Positions 1 to 5,745 of a DNA stretch of 10,021 nucleotides are shown here, piece by piece (position 1 is the stretch's first letter; every line of letters starts with the position of its first letter). The stretch comes from Lentisphaerota bacterium (GTDB taxonomy: Bacteria; Verrucomicrobiota; Kiritimatiellia; JAAZAB01), in the NCBI GenBank assembly GCA_016182435.1, contig JACPGN010000196.1:1-10021 (forward strand), read 5' to 3'. A program made the translations under genes and the position numbers. A model generated the notes under the pieces. The model searched no databases. It saw only the letters and a list, made by a program, of their open reading frames with translations, and was not told the DNA's origin.

Positions 1-656
1 GGCAGGAAGCGCTCCACCTCTTCAAAAGTCCGGACCCCGAACTCATTCATGATTCCCTTGAGGCGTCCTTCGCCGGCGTTATAGGCCGCCAGCGCCAGCG
101 GCCAGCAGCCGAACTCCTGCCGGAGATATTTAAGGTACTGCGCCGCCGCATTGGCGCTTTTCTCGGGCGCCAGGCGATCATCCAGCGGAGTAAGGCGCAA
201 GCCGAAGCGCTTAGCCGTTGCGGGCATCAGTTGAAACAGCCCCACCGCCCCGGCCGGACTTTCCGCCTGGGGGTCAAAACCCGACTCCACTTCCGCTATC
301 CAGACCCACTGTTGCGGCACGCCCTCCTGTTCAAAAATCGCCTTCAACCGCGGAATGATCGCCGCCATATCCGCCTGGCCGGAAGAATCGGCCAGAGAGG
401 CAACTGCGGGCAACGAGACGCTTTCCGGCAAAATCAAAGGCGCCTGGCGAAGGGAAAAGCCCAGCGCCGCCGCAAGAGGATCGGCTGGATCAGCGCCTGA
501 CCCGACGGCCCCCGCTCCAATTCCCGACTGAGCGGTGTCGGCAGGGACAGGTTCAATCCCCTGGCGCGCTTCGGGCACGTGCGCCGAAAGACTACAGGCG
601 AAAAACACTGAAGCTATGGCTAATCTGAAAAACACGCGCTTCACGGTATTCCCCAT
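1..656 (-). CDS. Lytic transglycosylase, SLT domain (3' end outside window)
   Basis: This is an exported peptidoglycan lytic transglycosylase, which cleaves the glycan strand between MurNAc and GlcNAc to give 1,6-anhydro ends. Reading the minus strand from the ATG at 656 gives MGNTVKRVFFRLAIASVFFA, a basic then hydrophobic signal sequence. Cleavage could follow SLSA (about residue 25). A Cys at 21 makes a lipoprotein conceivable, but FFAC is a poor lipobox. A low-complexity Ala/Gly/Pro stretch (about 30-65) precedes the catalytic domain from about residue 98. The three family-1 SLT motifs are visible: the catalytic Glu in ESGF (E124), GAVGLFQLMPATA (136-148) and AYNAGEGR (191-198). The gene runs off the left edge at about residue 218, so any C-terminal domain such as LysM cannot be seen. 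It follows dciA on the same strand but has its own promoter. Family assignment is firm; the subfamily is not resolved. Confidence 0.93.
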   Translation of the reverse strand, partial: MGNTVKRVFFRLAIASVFFACSLSAHVPEARQGIEPVPADTAQSGIGAGAVGSGADPADPLAAALGFSLRQAPLILPESVSLPAVASLADSSGQADMAAIIPRLKAIFEQEGVPQQWVWIAEVESGFDPQAESPAGAVGLFQLMPATAKRFGLRLTPLDDRLAPEKSANAAAQYLKYLRQEFGCWPLALAAYNAGEGRLKGIMNEFGVRTFEEVERFL

Positions 657-675
657 GATTATAAAATTATCAGAA

Positions 676-711
676 TCCTGCTATAATGCATTATTCACTA
701 AGGCTTGTCAA
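676..711 (-). promoter_or_regulatory. Probable sigma70-type promoter of the lytic transglycosylase gene
   Basis: On the minus strand a perfect TTGACA (711-706) is followed after 17 nt (705-689) by CATTAT (688-683), a 4/6 match to TATAAT that keeps the important A2 and T6. Transcription would start near 676, about 20 nt before the ATG at 656. The area is clearly AT-richer than its surroundings. No good Shine-Dalgarno sequence follows. The -35 is perfect and the -10 only moderate. Confidence 0.5.
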
Positions 712-735
712 GCCCACATTCAAGAATTTTTGGGC

Positions 736-1170
736 TTACCTGCCGCCGGGACTGTTTGCTCTATCCCCCGGGTCGGCTTGGAGCCGCACGGCCTTGACGG
801 CTTGCGCGCCAAAGCGCTGTTGCAGGCGCTCCAAGATTCCGGCGCGTTCGTAACGCGAGAGCTCGTCCAACCAGACGGCGCTGTCCACAAAGATCACGAG
901 CGTCTGGCGGTCCAGGTAGCCGGGCCGCGCGTGAGCGGCGGCGCGCGTTCCCGCCAGTTCGGGCCAGGCCTTCCGGACCTGGTCCAGCAAGGCGGGCTGG
1001 CGGCGCTGGTCAATGCCCTTGAAAAGGTTCTTGATAATGTCTGACAGTGTCAGGTCTGGTTCCGGCGCCGGCGGCTCGGTCTGCGGCAGTTGAAACCGTT
1101 CGCGGGTTAAGAGCCAATGGGCGGGGTCCTCTTGCCCATGCCGACGCGATCTGGAAAAAAAACGAGCCAT
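736..1170 (-). CDS. DciA-like DUF721 protein (replicative helicase loader family)
   Basis: A 144-residue soluble protein whose middle and C-terminal part (about 40-138) has the DUF721 pattern: LSDIIKNLFKGID, then a helix with VRKAWPELAG, then a beta-rich end with the signatures LVIFVDSAVWLDELSRY and LERLQQRFG. DUF721 is the DciA family, which loads or assists the DnaB helicase in bacteria lacking DnaC/DnaI. That role is family knowledge, not something this window proves. The N-terminus is short, basic and Arg-rich (MARFFSRSRRHG), as is common in the family. I chose the ATG at 1170; a TTG at 1182 would add four residues, and neither has a clear Shine-Dalgarno. The lytic transglycosylase follows downstream on the same strand after 79 bp. 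The C-terminal tail (about DPGDRANSPGGR) is probably disordered. Confidence 0.8.
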   Translation of the reverse strand: MARFFSRSRRHGQEDPAHWLLTRERFQLPQTEPPAPEPDLTLSDIIKNLFKGIDQRRQPALLDQVRKAWPELAGTRAAAHARPGYLDRQTLVIFVDSAVWLDELSRYERAGILERLQQRFGAQAVKAVRLQADPGDRANSPGGR

Positions 1171-1268
1171 AATCAGTCTCAATACTTTTGGCTCTCAGCG
1201 TTACGGCAGTAATTTATCGGCAAAGGGCACAGGACGACAAGCGCTAAAGCGAGGCCGTGGCAGCACAG

Positions 1269-2075
1269 TCATCGCGCTAACGGCTCGTGCTTCGTAGCGA
1301 AGACAGCCTTCGCTGACTTCGCAGAGTAGCAGGTAGCGCTCCTACAATCATTCTCCCGATCGCAACTCGACCCGCGTGGCCGGAACGGCAGCCAGAGCAG
1401 CGTGAAGAGCATGAGCGCCAGGACATCCGCAGCGAGCAGGTACCACGGCCAGGGACCGAAGTAATCCAACAGCGAGGCCGCCTCCGGCTTAGCACACAGA
1501 TAGAGGTAATTTGTTTTGAATAACGCGTTAAAGAGCGCCATAACGCCAACGTAGCCATTTAACAGCAGGAAGGCCCGGCGCAGCGACCCGTTCCGCGGCC
1601 GGGCCAGGCGGCTCCAGGTCAGGAACAAGATGGAGGTTACTACGCCACCGTGCGCCAGAAAGAACTTGATGTTCGCATAGGACAGAAATGGTCCGGCCAG
1701 GTCCGGCGTGAGCACGGCCATGCTGGTTCCGGCCAGGGCCCAATAGTAGCCAAGTTCGAAGGCCCAGGCGCGGCGCGTGAAAAGGGCAAAAACAGTCAGC
1801 CACAGAACAAGATCGCAAAGATCGAGCGGCAGGGCTTCGGGAAACCGGAACGCCCCGCTCCGGAAAACATGCCCATACCAGATCAACTCGTTAAGGGCGA
1901 TGATCGTGCCCAGGCCGAAAGTAATCCAACGCGACGTTGCCGGCCGTGCTCCACCATAGCACTGCGCGACGGCGAGCCATCGTCGCGCCCACCAGGCCAG
2001 GATACCGGCCAGGGCCGGAATCGCCGCGAGGATCAGAAGGTGGGGCAGAGAACCAAATTGAAAATCTGTTGTCAT
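1269..2075 (-). CDS. TIGR02206 / YwaF-like integral membrane protein
   Basis: A 268-residue protein with about seven hydrophobic helices and almost no soluble domain. The conserved pieces resemble the TIGR02206 (YwaF/TP0381) family of uncharacterised membrane proteins: ALPLDLCDL before helix 3, and PFLSYANIKFFLAHGGVV with its His around helix 5. The biochemical role of the family is unknown to me and is not inferred. The ATG at 2075 starts MTTDFQFGSLPHLL, directly before the first helix, and a candidate promoter lies upstream. The odd part is the C-terminus. After the last helix (LLWLPFRPRG) about 33 residues rich in Cys, Ser and Ala (SSCDRENDCRSATCYSAKSA...) are encoded by a palindromic repeat at 1291-1345. 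The original protein probably ended near residue 235. Neighbours do not reveal a function. Confidence 0.75.
   Translation of the reverse strand: MTTDFQFGSLPHLLILAAIPALAGILAWWARRWLAVAQCYGGARPATSRWITFGLGTIIALNELIWYGHVFRSGAFRFPEALPLDLCDLVLWLTVFALFTRRAWAFELGYYWALAGTSMAVLTPDLAGPFLSYANIKFFLAHGGVVTSILFLTWSRLARPRNGSLRRAFLLLNGYVGVMALFNALFKTNYLYLCAKPEAASLLDYFGPWPWYLLAADVLALMLFTLLWLPFRPRGSSCDRENDCRSATCYSAKSAKAVFATKHEPLAR
1291..1345. repeat. Palindromic intergenic-type repeat forming the 3' end of the membrane-protein gene
   Basis: A perfect stem-loop sits at 1296-1314: AGCGAAG, a 5-nt loop ACAGC, then CTTCGCT. It is followed by CAGAGTAGCAGGTAGCGCTC, which contains the self-complementary AGCGCT. The composition and hairpin density match the non-coding spacers at 2171-2307 and 5428-5652, rather than the coding body of the gene it lies in. 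Confidence 0.55.
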
Positions 2076-2102
2076 GACGGGAATGATTCGCGGAAAAAGG
2101 CC

Positions 2103-2139
2103 CGCGCCAATAATAAACCTGCTTTGGCTTGCTTGACAA
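2103..2139 (-). promoter_or_regulatory. Candidate promoter of the TIGR02206-like gene
   Basis: On the minus strand TTGTCA (2139-2134, 5/6) and TATTAT (2115-2110, 5/6) are separated by 18 nt. The start would be near 2103, about 28 nt before the ATG at 2075. No clear Shine-Dalgarno follows. Confidence 0.4.
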
Positions 2140-2170
2140 GGTCAGTTTTCAACGGGGCGGGGCGAATTTA

Positions 2171-2262
2171 GGCGGCAAAGCCGCAACTCTAATAACGCCC
2201 GGTGAGGGCACCGGGCCTACAGCAATGTTTTTCTGTAGGCCGTCTTCCCCTGACCCGGCGGG
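2171..2262. repeat. Cluster of hairpins in the 2076-2389 spacer
   Basis: Three inverted repeats follow one another: GCGGC-AAA-GCCGC (2172-2184); GCCCGGTG with a 4-nt loop and CACCGGGC (2197-2216); and GGCCTACAG (2214-2222) pairing with CTGTAGGCC (2233-2241) across CAATGTTTTT. The two sides of the last hairpin extend into related sequence: the reverse complement of 2197-2222 and the segment 2233-2262 both read CTGTAGGCC, then a CCC-T-ACC-GG core. The whole is therefore one large imperfect inverted repeat. This is typical of a REP/MITE-like interspersed element. No protein or T-tract terminator is evident. Confidence 0.55.
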
Positions 2263-2286
2263 ATTAAAATTACTATACATCGAGTT

Positions 2287-2307
2287 GCGCCTCACTGAGT
2301 GAGGCGC
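2287..2307. repeat. Perfect 21-nt palindrome upstream of the channel gene
   Basis: GCGCCTCACT and AGTGAGGCGC are perfect inverted arms of 10 nt around a single central G. There is no following T-run on either strand, so an intrinsic terminator is unlikely. The position, about 85 bp before the MscS-like gene, would also allow an operator role. Its companions in the same spacer favour an interspersed repeat. The remaining spacer to 2389 shows a TTGACC at 2339-2344 without a convincing -10. Confidence 0.5.
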
Positions 2308-2389
2308 CCGCTACATAACAAGCTTGCCTTGTCTGAGCTTGACCTGATCTGCCGAATGGTCGAGACTATTGCGCAATAGAGCGGAACTT

Positions 2390-3859
2390 ATGTCTGAACC
2401 AATGCTGGCGCTGAGCGCTAATATCCCTGCGATCCTGGCCCTGGCCTTGCTCGCGGTCTTCCTGCTGGGGATACTGTTGCGCGTGCTGGGTTCGCGGGGT
2501 TACTTCTCGCGCGCCGCCGCCAATGTTTTTCTGCTGGCGCTCCTGGCGCTCATCTGCGAAGGCGTCCGCCAGCGGACGCTCCTGCCCTTGTCCCTGACGG
2601 CGTGGCTGAAAGGACTGGAACTGCTTCTGCTGGCCCTGCTCGCTGTTCAGCTCATCGTCAAGCTTTACATCGAGCAATACCTGGAGCGGCGGCGCAAGTT
2701 TGTGGCCCGGATTGTTCGCGACCTGACTACCGTCCTGATCATCGCGCTCTTCGCGCTGCTTTTCCTGCGCGTGGTGCTCAACGTCAGCCTGATGGCCATC
2801 CTGACGCAATCGGCCATTCTGACGGCGGTTATCGGGCTGGCCATGCAGGACACCATTGGCAACTTCATTTCCGGCCTGATCATCCAGATTGAAAAGCCCT
2901 TCGACCTTAACGACTGGATTGAAATTGACGGCCAGCGCGGCCAAGTGCGGGAGATCAACTGGCGCTATACGAAAATTGAGACCGAAGACCGGATTTATAT
3001 GATCATTCCCAACAACAAGATTGCCGCGGAAAAGTTGATTAACTACAGCAAACCTACCCTGGAACTGAAGGAGTTTATCACCATCGGGGTCGGCTACGAA
3101 GTGCCCCCGGTCAAAGTCAAGCAGGCGGTCCTGGCTATCCTCAAGGCCAACAGCCAGGTAATTCGCAAGGAGGAAAGCGAAGTTTTTCTCCACGCCTACG
3201 GCGACTCCAGCATTGTGTACCGCATTGGCTACATGATCAGCAACCCCGGCCTGCGGCGCGACGTCCAGGATGAGATCTATTCCGCGATCTGGTACCAGTT
3301 CAAGAAACACCTGATCGAGATCCCCTACCCGATCCGGACGCTCATAATGAAGCCGCCCGGCATTGCCGGGCCGGACGTGAGCGAGTCCAGCCGGCTCCTG
3401 GCGCGCCTGGAGCTATTCGCCGGGGCCAGTCCGGAAGCCTTGGAACACCTGGTGCGATTCGGACTGAGCCATACGATTGCGCCCGGCCAGATGGTGGTCC
3501 AGGACCAGGAACCGGGCGATTCCATGTTCTTTATTCTGGACGGCGATTTTAACGTGATCAAAAATCAGCGGATCAGCGCGGTCCTGCATAAGGGCGATTT
3601 CTTCGGCGAGATGTCCCTGCTGACCGGCGAGAAACGCGCGGCGCGGGTGGAAGCCGCCACGGGCGGCACACTGCTGGAGATTGAGCGCAGTGCTTTCAAA
3701 ATCATCGTGGCAACCGAGCCGGCGATTATGCGTCAGATCGAAGCAATTTTCGCTCAACGTGCCGCCGCCAACGTTGAGCTGGCCAGGGACAAGACCGATC
3801 CAGAAGCGGTCAAGGCCGGCCTTTGGCAGCGGTTCAAGAAACGCTTCGGCCTGGCTTGA
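2390..3859 (+). CDS. MscS-family channel with C-terminal cyclic-nucleotide-binding domain
   Basis: An inner-membrane channel of 489 residues from the ATG at 2390; an in-frame TTG at 2369 would add seven residues but is less likely. Hydrophobic helices fill about residues 4-160. The pore-lining helix region, QSAILTAVIGLAMQDTIGN (about 140-158), is followed by the MscS beta-domain signature: FDLNDWIEIDGQRGQVREI and then IPNNKIAAEKLINYS. From about 336 to 445 comes a cyclic-nucleotide-binding fold (LARLELFAGASPEALEHLV... FFILDGDFNVI). Its phosphate-binding cassette is GEMSLLTGEKRAA, with E407 and R416 nine apart as in PKA E200/R209. This matches the bCNG subgroup of the MscS superfamily, in which a nucleotide gates or modulates the channel. 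cAMP as ligand is an inference from the intact Arg-Ala. A weak GAGCGGA lies before the start. The sulfatase follows after 44 bp on the same strand. Confidence 0.92.
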   Translation: MSEPMLALSANIPAILALALLAVFLLGILLRVLGSRGYFSRAAANVFLLALLALICEGVRQRTLLPLSLTAWLKGLELLLLALLAVQLIVKLYIEQYLERRRKFVARIVRDLTTVLIIALFALLFLRVVLNVSLMAILTQSAILTAVIGLAMQDTIGNFISGLIIQIEKPFDLNDWIEIDGQRGQVREINWRYTKIETEDRIYMIIPNNKIAAEKLINYSKPTLELKEFITIGVGYEVPPVKVKQAVLAILKANSQVIRKEESEVFLHAYGDSSIVYRIGYMISNPGLRRDVQDEIYSAIWYQFKKHLIEIPYPIRTLIMKPPGIAGPDVSESSRLLARLELFAGASPEALEHLVRFGLSHTIAPGQMVVQDQEPGDSMFFILDGDFNVIKNQRISAVLHKGDFFGEMSLLTGEKRAARVEAATGGTLLEIERSAFKIIVATEPAIMRQIEAIFAQRAAANVELARDKTDPEAVKAGLWQRFKKRFGLA

Positions 3860-3877
3860 GCCGCCGCAGGACTTTTA

Positions 3878-3890
3878 ACGTATATTACGT
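3878..3890. promoter_or_regulatory. Small AT-rich inverted repeat before the sulfatase
   Basis: ACGTA-TAT-TACGT is a perfect 5-bp inverted repeat in the 44-bp gap between channel and sulfatase. It overlaps TATATT, a 5/6 match to a -10 box, but no -35 is present at the right distance. It could be an operator or chance. Confidence 0.2.
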
Positions 3891-3903
3891 AAAGAAACCT
3901 TCC

Positions 3904-5388
3904 ATGCGCATTCTCTATATTGACATTGATACCTTGAGACCTGACCACCTCGGCTGTTACGGATACCACCGCAACACGTCCCCCAACATAGACCGTCTTG
4001 CCGCGGAAGGCGTCCGTTTCGACAACTGCTATGTCTCCGACGCTCCCTGTCTGCCCTCCCGCGCGGCCCTCTACTCCGGACAGTGCGGCATTCGCAACGG
4101 CGCCATCAACCACGGCGGCGCGGCGGCCGATCTTTTCAGCAACCCGGACGAGCGCCTCTTCCAGGCATTCGGCGACAATTTCACCAACCAGATTCGGCGC
4201 GCCGGATATTATTCCGTGACCGTGAGTCCCTTCGGGGAACGTCATTCCTCTTTCTGGTTCTACAATGGATTCCGCGAGATGTACAACACAGGAAACAGCG
4301 GAAACGAACGGGCCGACGAAATCCTCCCCGTCGCTCTCGACTGGCTTGAGCGCAAAGGAAAGGAAGACCACTGGTATCTACATGTCAATTTCTGGGATCC
4401 GCACACGGGCTACCGGACCCCGGAAGCGTTCGGCAATCCTTTCGAAAACGATCCGCCCCCGGCCTGGATGACCGAGGACCTACGCTGCCGGACATGGAAT
4501 ACGTATGGCCCCGGCTGTGCCCAGGAACCGGGTGGCGACTATCTCTTCGATAAGGCCTACGCCAAATACACGCGCATGCCCGCCCAGATAGACTCCCTGG
4601 CTGCGTATAAAAAATGGGTTGACGGCTACGACTGCGGCATCGCCTATGCGGACAAGCACGTCGGCCTCCTGCTGGACAAGTTGAGCCGGATCGGCGTGCT
4701 CAACGACACGCTGATCATCATCAGTTCTGACCATGGCGAAAGCCTGGGCGAACTCTCCGTGTACGGCGATCATCAGGCCGCCGATCACATCACCAACCGG
4801 GTCCCGTTGATTATCCGCCACCCCAGTGGGCTTGGCGGCAAGGGGCGCGCGGACAAGGCGCTCTATTACCAGTTCGACTGGGCCGCTTCGCTAATAGAAA
4901 TGCTCGGCGGTGTGGTTCCCCAATCCTGGGACGGTAAGTCATTTCTGGAGGCTTTCCAGTCGCAAAAAGATGGTGGCCGCCCCAGCCTGGTCCTTTCCAA
5001 CTGCGCCTGGGCTTGCCAACGGGCAGTGCGCTGGGAAAACATGATTATGATCCGCACTTATCATTCCGGCTTCAAAAACTATCCTGAACTCATGCTGTTT
5101 GATATCGAAAGAGATCCTCACGAGATTGACAATCTCGCCGCTGCTCGGTCCGGCGAGGTGGATAAAGCCATGCGGATATTGGATGCGTGGACTGCGGAGG
5201 AGATGCGGCGTTCCAAACGGGCAGAGGATCCCCTGTGGACCGTCATGCGTGAAGGAGGCCCATATCATGCGCGCTTCAACAGTCCCGGCTTTGAACAATA
5301 CCTCCAGCGTTTGCGGGGAACAGGAAGGTCCCATTTCGCCAAGATCCTGCTGGAACGTCGAAATGCGCTGATTACTTGGCCGCATTAG
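3904..5388 (+). CDS. Type I (formylglycine) sulfatase, no signal peptide
   Basis: A 494-residue sulfatase/alkaline-phosphatase-fold hydrolase that removes sulfate from an ester or carbohydrate; the substrate cannot be read from sequence. The maturation motif C-L-P-S-R-A-A-L-Y-S-G places the catalytic Cys at residue 49, to be oxidised to formylglycine. Metal-site elements are the N-terminal IDIDTLRPDHLGCYG (D9, with Thr at the usual second Asp) and SSDHGE (D276, H277). A later VPLIIRHPSG segment is also typical. I chose the ATG at 3904 because the fold begins directly there (MRILYIDIDTLRPDH). The frame stays open upstream to 3823, but only inside the preceding gene. There is no signal peptide, so the enzyme appears cytoplasmic and would act on imported material. 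It may be co-transcribed with the channel gene 44 bp upstream. No sulfatase-maturing enzyme is visible in the window. Confidence 0.93.
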   Translation: MRILYIDIDTLRPDHLGCYGYHRNTSPNIDRLAAEGVRFDNCYVSDAPCLPSRAALYSGQCGIRNGAINHGGAAADLFSNPDERLFQAFGDNFTNQIRRAGYYSVTVSPFGERHSSFWFYNGFREMYNTGNSGNERADEILPVALDWLERKGKEDHWYLHVNFWDPHTGYRTPEAFGNPFENDPPPAWMTEDLRCRTWNTYGPGCAQEPGGDYLFDKAYAKYTRMPAQIDSLAAYKKWVDGYDCGIAYADKHVGLLLDKLSRIGVLNDTLIIISSDHGESLGELSVYGDHQAADHITNRVPLIIRHPSGLGGKGRADKALYYQFDWAASLIEMLGGVVPQSWDGKSFLEAFQSQKDGGRPSLVLSNCAWACQRAVRWENMIMIRTYHSGFKNYPELMLFDIERDPHEIDNLAAARSGEVDKAMRILDAWTAEEMRRSKRAEDPLWTVMREGGPYHARFNSPGFEQYLQRLRGTGRSHFAKILLERRNALITWPH

Positions 5389-5400
5389 TACCTCAATCAC

Positions 5401-5438
5401 GAGGAACTACCATGAAAAACAAGAATGTTTCCGCCTGA
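5401..5438 (+). pseudogene. Orphan gene start with strong ribosome-binding site, cut off by repeat
   Basis: GAGGA (5401-5405) stands 6 nt before an ATG at 5412, only 23 nt after the sulfatase stop, which is the ideal layout for the next gene of an operon. Only eight codons follow (MKNKNVSA) before a TGA at 5436-5438. The palindromic repeat block begins at about 5428, inside this short frame. The simplest reading is a gene whose 5' end survives while the rest was displaced by the repeat. It might even have been the original start of the exported metallopeptidase gene at 5746, whose own GTG lacks a good ribosome-binding site. A short leader peptide or chance are alternatives. Confidence 0.35.
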
Positions 5439-5652
5439 AGCGGACCCGCAGAGGAGGGAACCACGCGCAGCGCGTGGCAAGCCACGGACTCGTCCCGCGC
5501 TTCGCGGGATGGCACTGATAACACTGATTGTTGACGGCCGCCCGGCGGCCGTCAACGGTCTGACTATCCGTGAAATCCGTGTAATCAGTGGTTTCCGCCA
5601 TAGGCGGATCCGCCTAAGGAGGAAATTTCTTGGGTTGCGGGCATCGCCCGCA
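5428..5652. repeat. Mosaic of palindromes and direct repeats (MITE/REP-like block)
   Basis: This block fills most of the 357-bp spacer 5389-5745. It starts and nearly ends with an imperfect direct repeat, at 5428-5460 and 5592-5626. Both copies begin TTTCCGCC, share GCGGA and CCGC in the middle, and end in GGAGG plus A-rich sequence. Between and after the copies lie five inverted repeats: CCACGCGC-A-GCGCGTGG (5461-5477); TCCCGCG-CTT-CGCGGGA (5493-5509); GTTGACGGCCGCC (5530-5542) with its exact complement at 5544-5556 around one C; TAGGCGGATCCGCCTA (5601-5616); and TGCGGGC-ATC-GCCCGCA (5636-5652). CACTGATT (5522-5529) and AATCAGTG (5583-5590) frame the central palindrome. Short frames here (for example minus-strand peptides with ETTDYTDFTD) come from the repeat and are not proteins. 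No transposase is present, so movement would need help in trans. Confidence 0.75.
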
Positions 5653-5745
5653 TTAGCCTGCCGGGCATAAGGCATTTCGAGGGATTGCTGGTCATGGCGC
5701 AACCATGGACCAATCTTAGTTGCAATCTGGTTTTGAACGATTTGC

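Noticed and set aside
682..687. Perfect TATAAT on the plus strand
   Set aside because: No -35 at the right distance and no plus-strand gene follows; it lies within the AT-rich promoter region of the minus-strand gene.
2133..2138. TTGACA on the plus strand before the channel gene
   Set aside because: The bases 17-18 nt downstream are GC-rich (GGCGGG), so no -10 box; the complementary strand fits a promoter for the membrane gene better.
2287..2307. Perfect palindrome as an intrinsic terminator
   Set aside because: No T-run follows on either strand and no gene ends next to it.
2366..3310. Long 314-codon frame opposite the channel gene
   Set aside because: Antisense shadow of a strongly recognisable MscS-type coding sequence; its Gln/Asp-rich composition reflects the complement of hydrophobic codons.
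5428..5652. CRISPR array or phage attachment site
   Set aside because: The repeated units are unequal, only two in number, and there are no regular spacers, cas genes, integrase or tRNA.
5397..5702. Open frames on both strands in the spacer (81, 64 and 101 codons), one with ETTDYTDFTD
   Set aside because: They arise from palindromic repeat DNA; their composition is repetitive and both strands are open together, with no homology-like motif.
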